The position numbers were made by a program, and so were the translations under genes. The notes beneath the pieces were generated by a model, which saw nothing but the letters and a program-made list of their open reading frames with translations, was not told the origin of the DNA and ran no database searches. Positions 1-9,303 of a stretch of DNA of 64,000 nucleotides are shown piece after piece. Location: assembly GCF_010730955.1 (NCBI RefSeq), contig NZ_AP022577.1, positions 2,604,001 through 2,668,000 of the forward strand. Direction: 5' to 3'. Position 1 is the first letter of the stretch. The number at the start of each line of letters is the position of its first letter. This DNA comes from Mycolicibacterium aubagnense (GTDB lineage Bacteria; Actinomycetota; Actinomycetes; Mycobacteriales; Mycobacteriaceae).

Positions 1-1513
1 GTCCCTTCGGTCCGCTCGCCTGCGGCTGTCCATCCGGGGCCGGCGGGTTGTTGATCGCGTACGGCGGGGTCACCTGATCCGGCGGCGCGAAGAACGGCCA
101 GGGCAGCGGCTGCGGACCTGGATCACTCGGCGGGTACGGCAGCGGGAACGGCGCGTTGGGCGCGGGACCCGGCCCGGCGGGCACCCCCGGTGGCAACTGC
201 ACCGACGGCGGGCCCGGGTCGTAGTCGGCTCCCGGCGGGATCATCGGGAAATTGTTGGGCGGCGTGATGTTCCGCGGGTCGTTGACCGGGGTGTCGTACG
301 GCACTGGCGGACCACGCCACGGGTTGCTGCCGATCGGCACGTAACCACGCGGGTCGCGGCAGAGCTGGACCGTGGGAGCACGCTTGCCCGGGTACTCCAT
401 GCAGGGGTAGTTGCGGGCACCGCGGACGGTGCTCGGATCACTCTGCGCGGTCTTGCAGTACAGGTCCTTCGGCAGATCGCGGACGGTGGTGTCGGCCGGT
501 GTGCGGATGTCCGGGGCCGGGACGAAGCCCGTCACGCACGGCGGCTGGCCGAGGCTGATCTTGAAATCCAGCTTCGCGCCTTCGTCGATGGGCAACCCAC
601 CCGCGTCGGTCAGCAGCGCCGCGATCAGCGCCGGGAAAATCACCAGCGCCTGCTCGATGGACTTGTGGTAGATGACGCCGATCCGGCCGAAGTTCGCCAG
701 GTTGGCCGCCAGCATCGGGAACGTCGGACGGATGCCGTCGAACGTCTCGTTGACGGTCTGGACGGCGCCCGGGACGGTCTTGAGCACCGAACGGATCTGC
801 GGGTCGGCCTGGGCGGCCTCACCGGTCAGCGTCGCGAGACTGCTCGCCATGGTCTTGATGTCGGCACCGGCACGAATCTGTGCCTTCAACAACGGGCCGG
901 CCTGGTCGATCAGCTTGTTGATCTCGTTCGTGTTGGCGTTGGCCTCGTCGACCAACAGCCGCGACGACTGGATCATGCGCGCCAGTTCCGGACCGGATCC
1001 GTTGAACGCCTTGAAGGACTCGCGGAGCAGGTCCTGCAATCGCGTGTTGCTGATGCTGCTGACCAGGGACTGCGCCTGGTTGAGCAGGTCCACGATGTCC
1101 TGGCCGACCGCAGTCCGGTCGACACCGATGGTGGCGCCGTTCTTCAGCATGTTCTTCGAGGGGTCGGCCGGCGGCACCAGGTCGATGTACTGCTCACCGA
1201 TCGCGGACACGCTCTTGACCGTGGCCGTGACGTTGTCCGGCACGGGGGTGTCGGAGTTCAGCCGCATCTGGGCCGTCACGCCGTTGTCGTTCAGACCGAT
1301 GTTCGTCACCCGGCCGATCGTCACGCCGCGGTAGGTGACGTTGGCGTTCTGGTAGATACCGCCGCCGACGACGAACTTGGCGTCAACCTTGTAGACGCCC
1401 AGGCCGATCGCCGCCGGGAGGTGCAGATAGGACGTCGTGATCAGGGCGAGGCAGATCACGGTGACGACGCCGAAGATCGCCAGCTGGAAACGCGCAAGAC
1501 GGGTCAACAACAT
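1..1513 (-). CDS. mce4F: Mce4F, MCE-family subunit of the sterol importer (C-terminus beyond window)
   Basis: Last gene of the mce4 operon; 504 codons are visible and the reading frame is still open at base 1, so the C-terminus is missing (the M. tuberculosis protein is about 560 residues). An N-terminal hydrophobic anchor (residues ~10-30) precedes an MCE/MlaD domain (~37-115, with YRGVTIGRV and GEQYIDLVPP), a long helical segment typical of Mce proteins, and a Pro/Gly-rich tail from about residue 400 to the cut end. The ATG at 1513 overlaps the TAA of mce4E (TAATG), implying translational coupling. By family knowledge it is part of the periplasm-spanning Mce4 complex that takes up cholesterol. 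The identity rests on position as the sixth mce gene and on the Pro-rich tail. Confidence 0.93.
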   Translation of the reverse strand, partial: MLLTRLARFQLAIFGVVTVICLALITTSYLHLPAAIGLGVYKVDAKFVVGGGIYQNANVTYRGVTIGRVTNIGLNDNGVTAQMRLNSDTPVPDNVTATVKSVSAIGEQYIDLVPPADPSKNMLKNGATIGVDRTAVGQDIVDLLNQAQSLVSSISNTRLQDLLRESFKAFNGSGPELARMIQSSRLLVDEANANTNEINKLIDQAGPLLKAQIRAGADIKTMASSLATLTGEAAQADPQIRSVLKTVPGAVQTVNETFDGIRPTFPMLAANLANFGRIGVIYHKSIEQALVIFPALIAALLTDAGGLPIDEGAKLDFKISLGQPPCVTGFVPAPDIRTPADTTVRDLPKDLYCKTAQSDPSTVRGARNYPCMEYPGKRAPTVQLCRDPRGYVPIGSNPWRGPPVPYDTPVNDPRNITPPNNFPMIPPGADYDPGPPSVQLPPGVPAGPGPAPNAPFPLPYPPSDPGPQPLPWPFFAPPDQVTPPYAINNPPAPDGQPQASGPKG

Positions 1514-2682
1514 TACGGCTTCACCCCTCCATGTTGCGTCGCTGTGCCTGCTGGAATCTTGAACGGATCGGCGGCCTGTCCGGACAGGTTCGCCATTGCG
1601 CCCAACAGGAAGTCCGGCGGGTTGATCACTTCGTCCAGGTGCCTCATGTTCGGGTCGAAAGCGCCCGAGGTGGGGAAGACGGTCTCGCCAAGGCGGCGCA
1701 GCGTCAGGTCGAACGTCACGTACACGTTCAGGTAGTCGCCACGCACCGCGTTCTTGAAGTACTTGTTGGAGAACGGGAACGTCGCCATCAGATCCTGGTC
1801 GTGGATGAAGTCGTCGGCGTTGTCGTTGAGCGCTTTGATGACCGGAAAGAGGTCCTTGAAGTCGGCCGCGAAGTCATCCTTGGTCGCGGCCATGACCTTG
1901 GCACCGACCACGGCGAGCTTCCGCAGCGCGGTGAATGCGTCCACGATGTTCTTGCGGTTGTCATTGAGGACCTTGATCGCGCCGGGCAGCGTGTCCAGCG
2001 TGCGGCCCAGGCCGTCCTTGCTCTTGGCCAGGATCGAGGCGAAGCGGTTCAGCCCGTCCATGGCGCCGACGATGTCGGTGGTCTGCTTGTCCAGGGACTG
2101 GGTGAGTTCGGCCAGCCGAGGGATGAAGTCGACGAACTGCCCGGCCCGGCCGGCGACGGCGGCATACGCCTCATCGGTGATGTCCTGCAGCGCACCGAGA
2201 TTGCCCTTGTTCACGACCAGGCCCAGCGACGACAGCACCTCTTCGGTGGTCGGGTACCGGCCGGTATGCGCCAGCGGAATCTCCGAGCCCTGCGTGAGCC
2301 GGCCCTGAGGAGCCTCCCCGACCGGTTCCGACAGCTGGACGTGCTGCGAACCCAGCAGCGAGGTCTGGGCGACCTTCGCCCTGGCGTTCGCCGGCAGCTT
2401 CACATCGCCGTTTATGGACAGCTTCACCGCGGCATAGAACGTGCCGTCGGGGCGCTGGACGGCGTCCAGGCCCGACACGCTACCGACGGTGACGTCGTTG
2501 ACCATCACCGGCGAGTTCTGCGGCAACGTCGCGACGTCGGGCAGCTGCACCGTGATCGTGTAGGAACCGGCGCCGTGGCCCTGGGTACCGGGCATGTCCA
2601 GCGAATTCAGGCCACCGAACTGGCAACCGGCGAGCACCACGGCACTCGATCCGAGTGCCAGGGCCTTCACAACCGCCTTCAT
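1513..2682 (-). CDS. mce4E: Mce4E, MCE-family lipoprotein of the sterol importer (LprN-type)
   Basis: 389 residues. This is the lipoprotein member of the mce4 set: the signal peptide (~1-19) ends in the lipobox LAGC, with Cys20 as the predicted lipidation site. The MCE domain lies at about 40-120 (NDVTVGSVSGL, LLGSQHVQLSEP), followed by a helical region (~160-290). In Mce systems the E subunit is membrane-tethered by lipid and contributes to the hydrophobic conduit. Its ATG at 2682 overlaps the TGA of mce4D by one base (TGATG), and its stop overlaps the mce4F start, so D-E-F are coupled. Expression is expected to follow the KstR-controlled promoter upstream of yrbE4A. No truncation or frameshift is seen. 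Confidence 0.94.
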   Translation of the reverse strand: MKAVVKALALGSSAVVLAGCQFGGLNSLDMPGTQGHGAGSYTITVQLPDVATLPQNSPVMVNDVTVGSVSGLDAVQRPDGTFYAAVKLSINGDVKLPANARAKVAQTSLLGSQHVQLSEPVGEAPQGRLTQGSEIPLAHTGRYPTTEEVLSSLGLVVNKGNLGALQDITDEAYAAVAGRAGQFVDFIPRLAELTQSLDKQTTDIVGAMDGLNRFASILAKSKDGLGRTLDTLPGAIKVLNDNRKNIVDAFTALRKLAVVGAKVMAATKDDFAADFKDLFPVIKALNDNADDFIHDQDLMATFPFSNKYFKNAVRGDYLNVYVTFDLTLRRLGETVFPTSGAFDPNMRHLDEVINPPDFLLGAMANLSGQAADPFKIPAGTATQHGGVKP

Positions 2683-4106
2683 CAGTTGCCACCTCCAGCT
2701 TCGGCGGGCAGCGGTGCACCCACGGGCGCGGCGGGCGCCGGGGCGGGTCCGGGCAGCGGGCCCGAACCGTTCAGCGGCGTCGGGCCGGGACCCACCGGCG
2801 GCGTGGCCGGTGAAATCTGGCCCGGGATGGCCGGCGGCGGCAGGATCAGGTCACTGAGCGTGCCGTCCGGCTGGACCTTCGGCGGGATGACGCCAGGTGC
2901 GGCATTCCACTGCAGGTACGGAACCGGAGTCTGAGCCTTGGCCTCGGTCTGCGGGGTGTCGTAGATGAGCTGACCCTTGTATGCCGTGATGCTGTTGATC
3001 GGGTGGAACAGCACCGGCGGGTAGTTCATGGCGATACGGCGCAGCACCGGGCCCATGCGCTGACGGCAGATTTCCGCCCGCTTGTAGTTGTCCGGGGTGG
3101 CGCCGACGTCGAAGTTGCCGCCGCACAGGAACTGCACCGGGTTCGCGAAGTTCGGCAGTGACAACAGACCGTCCAGGGAGCCCTGTGCCGGGTTGTAGAT
3201 GTTGTAGAAGTTGGCCAGACCGTTGGGCGTCACGTGCAGAACCTGCTCGATGTTGTCGCTGTTGTCGGTCAGCACCTGCGTGAACTCGGCCAACTTGCCG
3301 ACCTGGTCGATCAAGGCCTTGTTGTTGTCCTTGAGCAGACCCTTGACGTCGCCCAGCGCCTGATTGAGGGCGCCGAGGGTCTGGTCCAGGCCGGCCGAGC
3401 TCTCCGCCAGCACCTGCGAGACCGACGCGACGTGGTCGGTGAACTGCACGATCTGCTCGTTGCTGTTCGACAGCGCGTTGACCAGAATCTGCAGGTTCTT
3501 GATGGTGCCGAACAGGTCGCCGCGCGAATCACCAAGGCGCCCAGCGGTTTGCGACAGTTCGCGCAATGCGTTGCGGAACGAGTCACCCTTGCCGTCCAGG
3601 GTGTCGGCGGCTTGGTTGATGAACGCACCGAGCGGGCCCTGCGGCGCACCGTCCTGCGGACCGAGCTGCGCGCTGAGCTGGGTCAGCTGCTTCTTGACGT
3701 CGTCCCATTCGACCGGAACACCGGTCCGGCTCAGCGGCACCTCGGCGCCGTTGGCCAGGGCCGCGCCACCGTCGTAGGCCGGAGTGAACTGCACGAACCG
3801 CGCCGCCACCAGGTTCGGCGAGATGATGATCGCCCGTGCGTCCGCCGGGATCTTTACCCCGTCTTGCACGGTCATGCTGACCTTGACCGAATTGGGCTGC
3901 GGTTCAACCGAATCGATCGTGCCCACCGGCACGCCGAGCACCCGCACATCGTCGCCCGCGTACAGACCCACCACGTTGGTGAAGTAGGCCACCACTTTGT
4001 GGCCGCCACGCGACGGCCACAGCAGGTAGGCGCCTCCGGCGACCAACGCCACCAGTGCGACCACCAGGGTGATGATCACCCCGCGCGACTTCAAGTTCTT
4101 CATCAT
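2682..4106 (-). CDS. mce4D: Mce4D, MCE-family subunit of the sterol importer
   Basis: 474 residues. A transmembrane anchor (~8-30) is followed by an MCE domain (~35-115: GDDVRVLGVPVGTID, AARFVQFTPAY), a long alpha-helical region (~125-290) and a Pro/Gly/Ala-rich C-terminal tail (~395-474). The start codon at 4106 is followed at once by a second Met; the first ATG shares four bases with the stop of mce4C (ATGA), so it is the likely start. It is the fourth of six MCE subunits building the Mce4 channel for sterols. Pro-rich tails on Mce D and F proteins are common and are thought to reach toward the cell surface. Cys residues are few and lie in the post-helical domain. Confidence 0.94.
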   Translation of the reverse strand: MMKNLKSRGVIITLVVALVALVAGGAYLLWPSRGGHKVVAYFTNVVGLYAGDDVRVLGVPVGTIDSVEPQPNSVKVSMTVQDGVKIPADARAIIISPNLVAARFVQFTPAYDGGAALANGAEVPLSRTGVPVEWDDVKKQLTQLSAQLGPQDGAPQGPLGAFINQAADTLDGKGDSFRNALRELSQTAGRLGDSRGDLFGTIKNLQILVNALSNSNEQIVQFTDHVASVSQVLAESSAGLDQTLGALNQALGDVKGLLKDNNKALIDQVGKLAEFTQVLTDNSDNIEQVLHVTPNGLANFYNIYNPAQGSLDGLLSLPNFANPVQFLCGGNFDVGATPDNYKRAEICRQRMGPVLRRIAMNYPPVLFHPINSITAYKGQLIYDTPQTEAKAQTPVPYLQWNAAPGVIPPKVQPDGTLSDLILPPPAIPGQISPATPPVGPGPTPLNGSGPLPGPAPAPAAPVGAPLPAEAGGGN

Positions 4107-5158
4107 GGCGACTTCGGCCTCACGACGATCCGTTCAGAGATGTAGCCCTTCAGCATGTCGGCGAGGCTGGCAGGCAGCTTGCCCGGCTGGAAGTACGTGT
4201 CGAGTAGGACTTCCGTCATCGTGGCCGGCGGCAGGCCGTACAGGTTGATGTTGAAGCCCGGGCCGTTGCCGACGACCTCACCGAGCGCGGTGGCGTAACC
4301 CGGCAACCGCTTGAGCGCCTCGCTGATGTGCTCCTTGCGCTTCAGCAATTCGTCCACCACCAGGTTCAGCTGCTTGAGGGCCGGGCCGAACTCCCGCTTG
4401 TTGTCCGCGACGAACCCCGAAAGCTGTTGCGAGACACCACGAATACCGGAGATCAACGTGCTCAGGGACTGACGCCGCTCGTCCAGCGCGGCGAACAGCT
4501 GATTGCCGTCGATGACCAGCTTGTTCACCTGGTCGGCGCGCTGCGCCAGGGTGTCGGACACCTTCTTGGCGTGGCCCAGCAGCTGTTCGAGCGCCTGGTC
4601 GCGCTTGTTCAGGCTGCTCGACAGTGCCGCCACACCGTCGAGCGCGCCACGCAGCTGCGGCGTCGCGTCATGCAGCGTGTCGGTCAGCACCTTGAGGGCC
4701 TGCTCCAGCTGCGGCTTGTCCAGCTCACTGGTGTTCTGGCCCAAGTCCTGCAGAGCGGTGTTGATCGTGTACGGAGTCGTGGTGCGGCCCAAGGGAATAA
4801 CCGTGGCTTCCTTCGTCCCCTTAGGAGTGACCCAGAGAGACTTCTGCCCCAGCACAGTGTCGGTCCTGATCGATGCCAGCGACTGGTCGCCCACCACGAT
4901 CTGGCGGTCGACGGTGAAATTCACCTTCGCCGAGGTCCCGGCGAGCTCCACGTCCCCGACCTTGCCGACCCTGATGCCCGCGACGCGGACGTCACTGCCC
5001 GGCGTGATGCCACCGGCGTCGCCGAAGAACGCGGAGTAGTTCTTGCCCTGCGGCCAGAACGGCAGCCCGGTGTAGCCGAACGAGATCAGCACCAGGCACA
5101 CCACGATGAACACACCGAGAATGCCGGTGCGGAGTGGATCTTTTTCCGGCCTAGCCAC
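4103..5158 (-). CDS. mce4C: Mce4C, MCE-family subunit of the sterol importer
   Basis: 351 residues from the GTG at 5158 (MARPEKDPLRTGILG...). This start is chosen because the equivalent M. tuberculosis protein begins with a short basic segment just before the DPLRTGI motif; a GTG at 5197 would add 13 residues but lies further inside mce4B. The transmembrane anchor is at ~12-34 and the MCE domain at ~40-118 (GSDVRVAGIRVGKVGDV, LGQKSLWVTPKG), then a long coiled region to ~290. The start overlaps the end of mce4B by eight bases, and the stop overlaps mce4D by four. It is the third MCE subunit of the Mce4 sterol importer. Only the exact start is uncertain. Confidence 0.92.
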   Translation of the reverse strand: MARPEKDPLRTGILGVFIVVCLVLISFGYTGLPFWPQGKNYSAFFGDAGGITPGSDVRVAGIRVGKVGDVELAGTSAKVNFTVDRQIVVGDQSLASIRTDTVLGQKSLWVTPKGTKEATVIPLGRTTTPYTINTALQDLGQNTSELDKPQLEQALKVLTDTLHDATPQLRGALDGVAALSSSLNKRDQALEQLLGHAKKVSDTLAQRADQVNKLVIDGNQLFAALDERRQSLSTLISGIRGVSQQLSGFVADNKREFGPALKQLNLVVDELLKRKEHISEALKRLPGYATALGEVVGNGPGFNINLYGLPPATMTEVLLDTYFQPGKLPASLADMLKGYISERIVVRPKSP

Positions 5159-6185
5159 TTTCGGAGCACCTGCCCTTCGACGGGTCCGCGGGACCACCGA
5201 ACGGCACGATCAGGTCGCTACCCGCGGGGCCGCTCAACTTGATCTTCACCGAGCAGTAGTAGATGTTGAAGAACGCGCCATAGGCACCGAGGGCGTTGAG
5301 TCGCAGGTAGTCCTCCGCGAGGTTCTCGATGACCGGGTTCACCTCGGCCCGGCGCTCATACATGCGCTGGGCAAACGGGCGGGTGTTCTCGATGACGCCC
5401 TGCACCGGGCGCCGCGATTTCTGCAGCATGTCAGTCAGGTCGTTCTCGGCCGAGGCCAGCGGGCCGATGGCACCGGCGATGGGATCGCGGCCTTCGGCCA
5501 GGCCGGTGATGAGCTGCTGCAGTTGGTCGATGCTGGTGTTGAACTGGGCGCCCTTGGCGTCGACCGTGCCGAGCACCGTGTTGAGGTTGGTGATCGTGTC
5601 GCCGATCAGCTGGTCCCGGTCGGCCAGCGTCTGGCTGAACGAACCGGTGTTGGACAGCAGGTCGTTCAGCGCGCCGCCCTGCCCCTGCAGCGCCTCGATC
5701 ATGGCGGCGGTGATCTCGTTGACCTTCTTGCCGTCCAGGCCCTTCACGACCGGACGGAGACCGCCGAGCAGCGCGTCGAGGTCGAGCGCCGGCTGGGTGT
5801 TGGCGAGGGCAACGGTGCCGCCGGCGGGCAGCTTGCGCAGCTCACCGGGCCCGGAGGTGATCTCCATGTACCGGTCACCGACCAGGTTCTGGTAGCGGAT
5901 GACGGCGCGGCTCGAGGTGTACAGCTGGTACCGATCGTTCAGCGTGAACTTGACGTCGACGGTGTTGTCGCTCTTGAGCTTCACGCTCTTCACCGAGCCG
6001 ACCTGGACACCCGAGATGCGGACGTCCTCGCCGGCCTTGAGCCGGGACGCGTCGGCGAAGTTGGCGTGATAGGTGTTCGACGAGGCGAAGCGGAACTGGC
6101 CGAACACCACCACCAGGCCGGCGGCGACCAGCAACATCACGATGGTGAACACCGTGACGTTGATCATTTCGCGCTTGTGTCTCAT
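5151..6185 (-). CDS. mce4B: Mce4B, MCE-family subunit of the sterol importer
   Basis: 344 residues from the ATG at 6185 (MRHKREMINVTVF). A GTG four codons upstream (6197) is possible. The transmembrane anchor (~8-28) precedes the MCE domain (~30-115: GEDVRISGVQVGSVKSV, VGDRYMEITSGPGELRKLP), the helical region and a C-terminal segment ending KGRCSESG. The final part contains the ALGAYGAFFNIYYCSVKIK stretch that is strongly conserved in Mce4B proteins. The gene follows mce4A after a gap of 25 bases and overlaps mce4C, so it belongs to the same transcript. Role: second MCE subunit of the sterol importer. Choice between the two starts is open because the short spacer holds only a weak purine-rich ribosome binding site. 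Confidence 0.92.
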   Translation of the reverse strand: MRHKREMINVTVFTIVMLLVAAGLVVVFGQFRFASSNTYHANFADASRLKAGEDVRISGVQVGSVKSVKLKSDNTVDVKFTLNDRYQLYTSSRAVIRYQNLVGDRYMEITSGPGELRKLPAGGTVALANTQPALDLDALLGGLRPVVKGLDGKKVNEITAAMIEALQGQGGALNDLLSNTGSFSQTLADRDQLIGDTITNLNTVLGTVDAKGAQFNTSIDQLQQLITGLAEGRDPIAGAIGPLASAENDLTDMLQKSRRPVQGVIENTRPFAQRMYERRAEVNPVIENLAEDYLRLNALGAYGAFFNIYYCSVKIKLSGPAGSDLIVPFGGPADPSKGRCSESG

Positions 6186-6210
6186 GGGCGGCCCCACTCA
6201 CTCGCGGACA

Positions 6211-7413
6211 TCAGTAGCGGTCCCTCTCTGCGTAGGCACCGGAGAACAGGAACTGCAGTGTCGAGGGCGCGTCGAACTGCAACTCGGTGTTGGGCTGGAA
6301 CGGGATGTAGGCGTTGTCGGTCACCAGGAAGGGCGTGTGATACCAGGAACCACCGAACTGCTTGGACGGGACGTCCGGCAGGCCACGGCAGTTCGGGCCA
6401 CCCGAGGCGTTCACCATCGGCAGGCTCTCGGGGAAGGTGTAGTTGGGCGCACCCGGGAAGAAGTTCGAGGAGACGAACAAGCCCGGCTTGACGCCACCGA
6501 ACACCGGGCCGAAGCGGTCCACGGCCTTCGACAAGCCCTGGATGAGGCACGGGAATTCCGGTGAGTAGTCACCCAGGACCTTCAGCGGGGCCCGCAGCCG
6601 CTGGATGGCGGCGATGTAGTCGTCGGCGGCCGGCGAGATGGTCGCGTACGCGTTGTTGGCGAACCCGGTGGACGCGAGCAGCGCGGCGTTGAGGTCGTCC
6701 TTCTCGTCGGTCAGCGTCTTGCTCACCGTCGGCGCGTTGTCCAACACCTTCGCCAGATCGGGCGCGGCGTCGCCGTAAATACCGGCCACCGTCGCGGTGT
6801 CCTGGAAATCCTGCTGCAACGTCGGCAACTTCGGATTGAAGTACTGCAGGTACTTGCTCAACCCGGTCACGGCGGCGCCGGCGTCGTCGCCGTGACCCCG
6901 CAAGCCCTCACCGAGCGCGGTCACCGTCGCATTCAGATTCACCGGATCGATCTTGTCGAGCAGATCGGTCAACGTCTGAAAGACCGTGTTCATCTCCAGC
7001 TGGACGTCCTTGGCCTGCACCTGCGCACCAGGACGCAACGATTCCTTCGACGGATGCTCCGGCGGCAAGAATTCCACCGACTTGGCCCCGAACACCGTCG
7101 TGCTGCCCAGCCGGACGCGGGCGTTGGCCGGGATATACCGCATCTGATCACTCAGAACCGACAGCTTCAGCCGCGCCTGATCACCGGCGTAGTCGATTTC
7201 CTGGACCTTGCCGACCTGGATGCCGCGATACTTGACCTTCGCATCAGGATCCATCACCAGACCCGCACGCGGCGCCATCACCGACACCGTGTCCGTGGGC
7301 GTGAACGCCGCGGTGTACGACAAATAGGTGAACACCACCGCGGCCACCATGATGCTGATCAACACCGCCGCCGCGATTCTCACGTGGCTGCGTTTAGCGC
7401 CGCCGGAAGACAT
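6211..7413 (-). CDS. mce4A: Mce4A, MCE-family subunit of the sterol importer
   Basis: 400 residues. It has an N-terminal transmembrane anchor (~12-33), an MCE domain (~40-118: KVKYRGIQVGKVQEI, GAKSVEFLPP), a helical region (~125-285) and a C-terminal domain containing two Cys residues (FPCLIQGL, GPNCRGLP) that may pair. Mce4A is the first of the six MCE proteins and in M. tuberculosis is needed for growth on cholesterol. The ATG at 7413 follows the yrbE4B stop by 13 bases, consistent with one polycistronic message. Nothing is odd about length or composition. Family assignment is firm; the number 4 comes from the operon being embedded among KstR-regulated sterol genes. Confidence 0.94.
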   Translation of the reverse strand: MSSGGAKRSHVRIAAAVLISIMVAAVVFTYLSYTAAFTPTDTVSVMAPRAGLVMDPDAKVKYRGIQVGKVQEIDYAGDQARLKLSVLSDQMRYIPANARVRLGSTTVFGAKSVEFLPPEHPSKESLRPGAQVQAKDVQLEMNTVFQTLTDLLDKIDPVNLNATVTALGEGLRGHGDDAGAAVTGLSKYLQYFNPKLPTLQQDFQDTATVAGIYGDAAPDLAKVLDNAPTVSKTLTDEKDDLNAALLASTGFANNAYATISPAADDYIAAIQRLRAPLKVLGDYSPEFPCLIQGLSKAVDRFGPVFGGVKPGLFVSSNFFPGAPNYTFPESLPMVNASGGPNCRGLPDVPSKQFGGSWYHTPFLVTDNAYIPFQPNTELQFDAPSTLQFLFSGAYAERDRY

Positions 7414-7426
7414 CGTCGTACACCCC

Positions 7427-8269
7427 CTATCCGGAGAGGTTGAAGTTGCCGGACGCGCCGTACACGGCCAGGGAGATGAGCAGGACGATGGTGACGACCA
7501 CGATCAGCGAGGTCCGCACGGCCTGGCCAACCGCGATACCCACGCCGACGGGCCCGCCGCTGGCGTTGTAGCCGTAGTAGGTGTGCACGAGCATGACCGC
7601 GATGGACATGACGATGGCCTGCAGGAATGACCACAACAGGTCGGTGGGCACCATGAAGGTGCTGAAGTAGTGGTCGTAGAGACCGCCCGACTGACCGTTG
7701 ATGTAGACGGTGGTGGCCCGCGCCGCGAAGAACGACGCCAGGACGGCCAGTGCGTACAGCGGGATGACGGCGATCAGGCCCGCGATGATCCGGGTCGACA
7801 CCAGGTAGGACACCGAGTGCACGGCCATCGCTTCGACGGCGTCGACCTCCTCGGCCACCCGCATCGCGCCCAACTGCGCGGTACAGCCGGCGCCGATGGT
7901 GGCGGCCAGGGCGATACCGGCGATGATCGGCGCGACGATACGCACGTTGAGGAAGGCCGACAGGAAGCCGGTGAGGGCCTCGATACCGATGTTGCCCAGC
8001 GAGGAGTAACCCTGCACGGCGATGACGCCGCCGGAGGCCAGTGTCATGAACGCCGCGACGCCGACGGTGCCGCCGATCATGATCAGCGCGCCGGTGCCCA
8101 TGGTCATCTCGGCGATGAGCCGGATGGTCTCGCGGCGGTAGCGCGTCAGCGCGTTGGGGATGTACCGGAAGGACTCCCCATAGAACAGCGCCTGCTCACC
8201 GAGGCTGTCGAAGATGCCGGGCACGGCCCGGAACATTCGTTTGAAGCGCAGTGTTGCGTCGTAACTCAT
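7427..8269 (-). CDS. yrbE4B: YrbE4B, MlaE-type permease of the Mce4 sterol importer
   Basis: 280 residues of polytopic membrane protein in the MlaE/YrbE permease family. About five hydrophobic segments are visible, with the family signature region around GAGCTAQLGAMRVAEEVDAVEAMAV (given here as residues ~126-150), which forms the coupling helix contacting the ATPase MceG. It pairs with YrbE4A to form the inner-membrane channel; the ATPase is encoded elsewhere in mycobacteria. The ATG at 8269 lies 43 bases after the yrbE4A stop. No ribosome binding site anomaly or frame problem is seen. Assignment to the Mce4 system comes from the contiguous mce4A-F genes downstream. Confidence 0.94.
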   Translation of the reverse strand: MSYDATLRFKRMFRAVPGIFDSLGEQALFYGESFRYIPNALTRYRRETIRLIAEMTMGTGALIMIGGTVGVAAFMTLASGGVIAVQGYSSLGNIGIEALTGFLSAFLNVRIVAPIIAGIALAATIGAGCTAQLGAMRVAEEVDAVEAMAVHSVSYLVSTRIIAGLIAVIPLYALAVLASFFAARATTVYINGQSGGLYDHYFSTFMVPTDLLWSFLQAIVMSIAVMLVHTYYGYNASGGPVGVGIAVGQAVRTSLIVVVTIVLLISLAVYGASGNFNLSG

Positions 8270-8312
8270 GCGCGATCCGCCTCCGCTACTCGCTGGGTGC
8301 TCATTCCCCGCA

Positions 8313-9077
8313 TCACCTCACCAGGACCCGGACGCCGATGGCGGTCATGATCACGTTGATCACGAACAAGCAGATGAAGGCGTAGACGACGGTCTCGTTC
8401 ACCGCGATGCCGACACCCTTGGGGCCGCCCTTGACGGTCAGGCCGCGGTAGCAGCCGACCATGCCGGCGAGCAGCCCGAACAGCACGGCCTTGATCTCCG
8501 CGAGCATCAGCTCGCCCAGGCCGGTCAGCACGGTCAGCCCGTTGATGAACGAACCCGGGTTGACGCCCTGGAGGAATACGGAGAACACGTAACCACCGGA
8601 GATGCCGATGGCACACACCAGATTGTTGAGCAGCACCGCGACGAAGGTCGATGCCAGGACGCGCGGCACCACGAGACGCTGGATCGGGTCGATGCCGAGC
8701 ACGCGCATGGCGTCGATCTCTTCGCGGATGGTGCGGGCACCCAGGTCGGCGCAGATGGCCGTGGCGCCGGCGCCGGCGACCACGAGCACGGTGACCACGG
8801 GGCCCAGCTGGGTGACGGTGCCGAAGGCGGTGCCTGCGCCGGAGAGGTCAGCGGCGCCGATCTCACGCAGCAGGATGTTCAGCGTGAAGGCCACCAGGAC
8901 GGTGAACGGAATGGCGACGAGCAGGGTCGGCACGAGCGAAACGCGGGCGATCATCCAGGTCTGTTCGAAGAACTCCCGGAACTGAAATGGCCGGCGCCAC
9001 ATCTTTGTGAAGGTGTCGAGGGCCATTTCGAAGAACCCGCCGACGGCCCGGGCCGGAGCCGCAAGCTGTTCGATCAA
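8313..9077 (-). CDS. yrbE4A: YrbE4A, MlaE-type permease of the Mce4 sterol importer
   Basis: 254 residues, MlaE/YrbE permease family. An amphipathic N-terminus (~1-45) is followed by about five membrane segments; the conserved stretch CADLGARTIREEIDAMRVLG (~109-128) corresponds to the MlaE signature. It is the first gene of the mce4 operon and has its own upstream control region: a KstR-type box at 9199-9212 and a second at 9290-9303, beyond which a strong terminator closes hsd4A. The ATG at 9077 is preceded by about 120 bases of leader if transcription begins near the first box. With YrbE4B it forms the permease dimer of the sterol importer. Confidence 0.94.
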   Translation of the reverse strand: MIEQLAAPARAVGGFFEMALDTFTKMWRRPFQFREFFEQTWMIARVSLVPTLLVAIPFTVLVAFTLNILLREIGAADLSGAGTAFGTVTQLGPVVTVLVVAGAGATAICADLGARTIREEIDAMRVLGIDPIQRLVVPRVLASTFVAVLLNNLVCAIGISGGYVFSVFLQGVNPGSFINGLTVLTGLGELMLAEIKAVLFGLLAGMVGCYRGLTVKGGPKGVGIAVNETVVYAFICLFVINVIMTAIGVRVLVR

Positions 9078-9198
9078 CCTTCGACTCCATTCTCGGTACG
9101 GGTTGCGCAGTCACGGCGAAGAGTGGGGTTGCCCTCTTCCGCAGTGGCCTGATCACCACGTTGTAATGCATGGCTCTTGTGAGCCGGCTCATAGTAGC

Positions 9199-9212
9199 TA
9201 GAACATGTTCGC
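9199..9212. promoter_or_regulatory. KstR-type operator upstream of yrbE4A (proximal)
   Basis: TAGAACATGTTCGC fits the KstR core AACnnGTT; only the last consensus base differs (C instead of A). It lies 121 bases upstream of yrbE4A on the minus-strand gene. KstR is the TetR-family repressor of mycobacterial sterol catabolism, relieved by 3-oxo-cholestenoyl-CoA type ligands. An A/T-rich stretch at 9240-9280 between this box and the distal one could contain core promoter elements. Confidence 0.75.
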
Positions 9213-9289
9213 AGTGGCAAAAGAACTGCAAAATCACTGGAAAACGATATATAATCGCAGCTCAGGATATATTTCTACGTTGCCGTCAC

Positions 9290-9303
9290 TGTAACAAGTT
9301 CTA
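9290..9303. promoter_or_regulatory. KstR-type operator upstream of yrbE4A (distal)
   Basis: TGTAACAAGTTCTA fits the full consensus TnnAACnnGTTnnA. Its last base touches the 5' arm of the hsd4A terminator at 9303. Two boxes 91 bases apart suggest cooperative or doubled control of the mce4 operon. Confidence 0.82.

Noticed and set aside
665..1735. A 356-codon plus-strand frame opposite mce4F
   Set aside because: Shadow of the mce4F coding strand; no domain or ribosome binding site.
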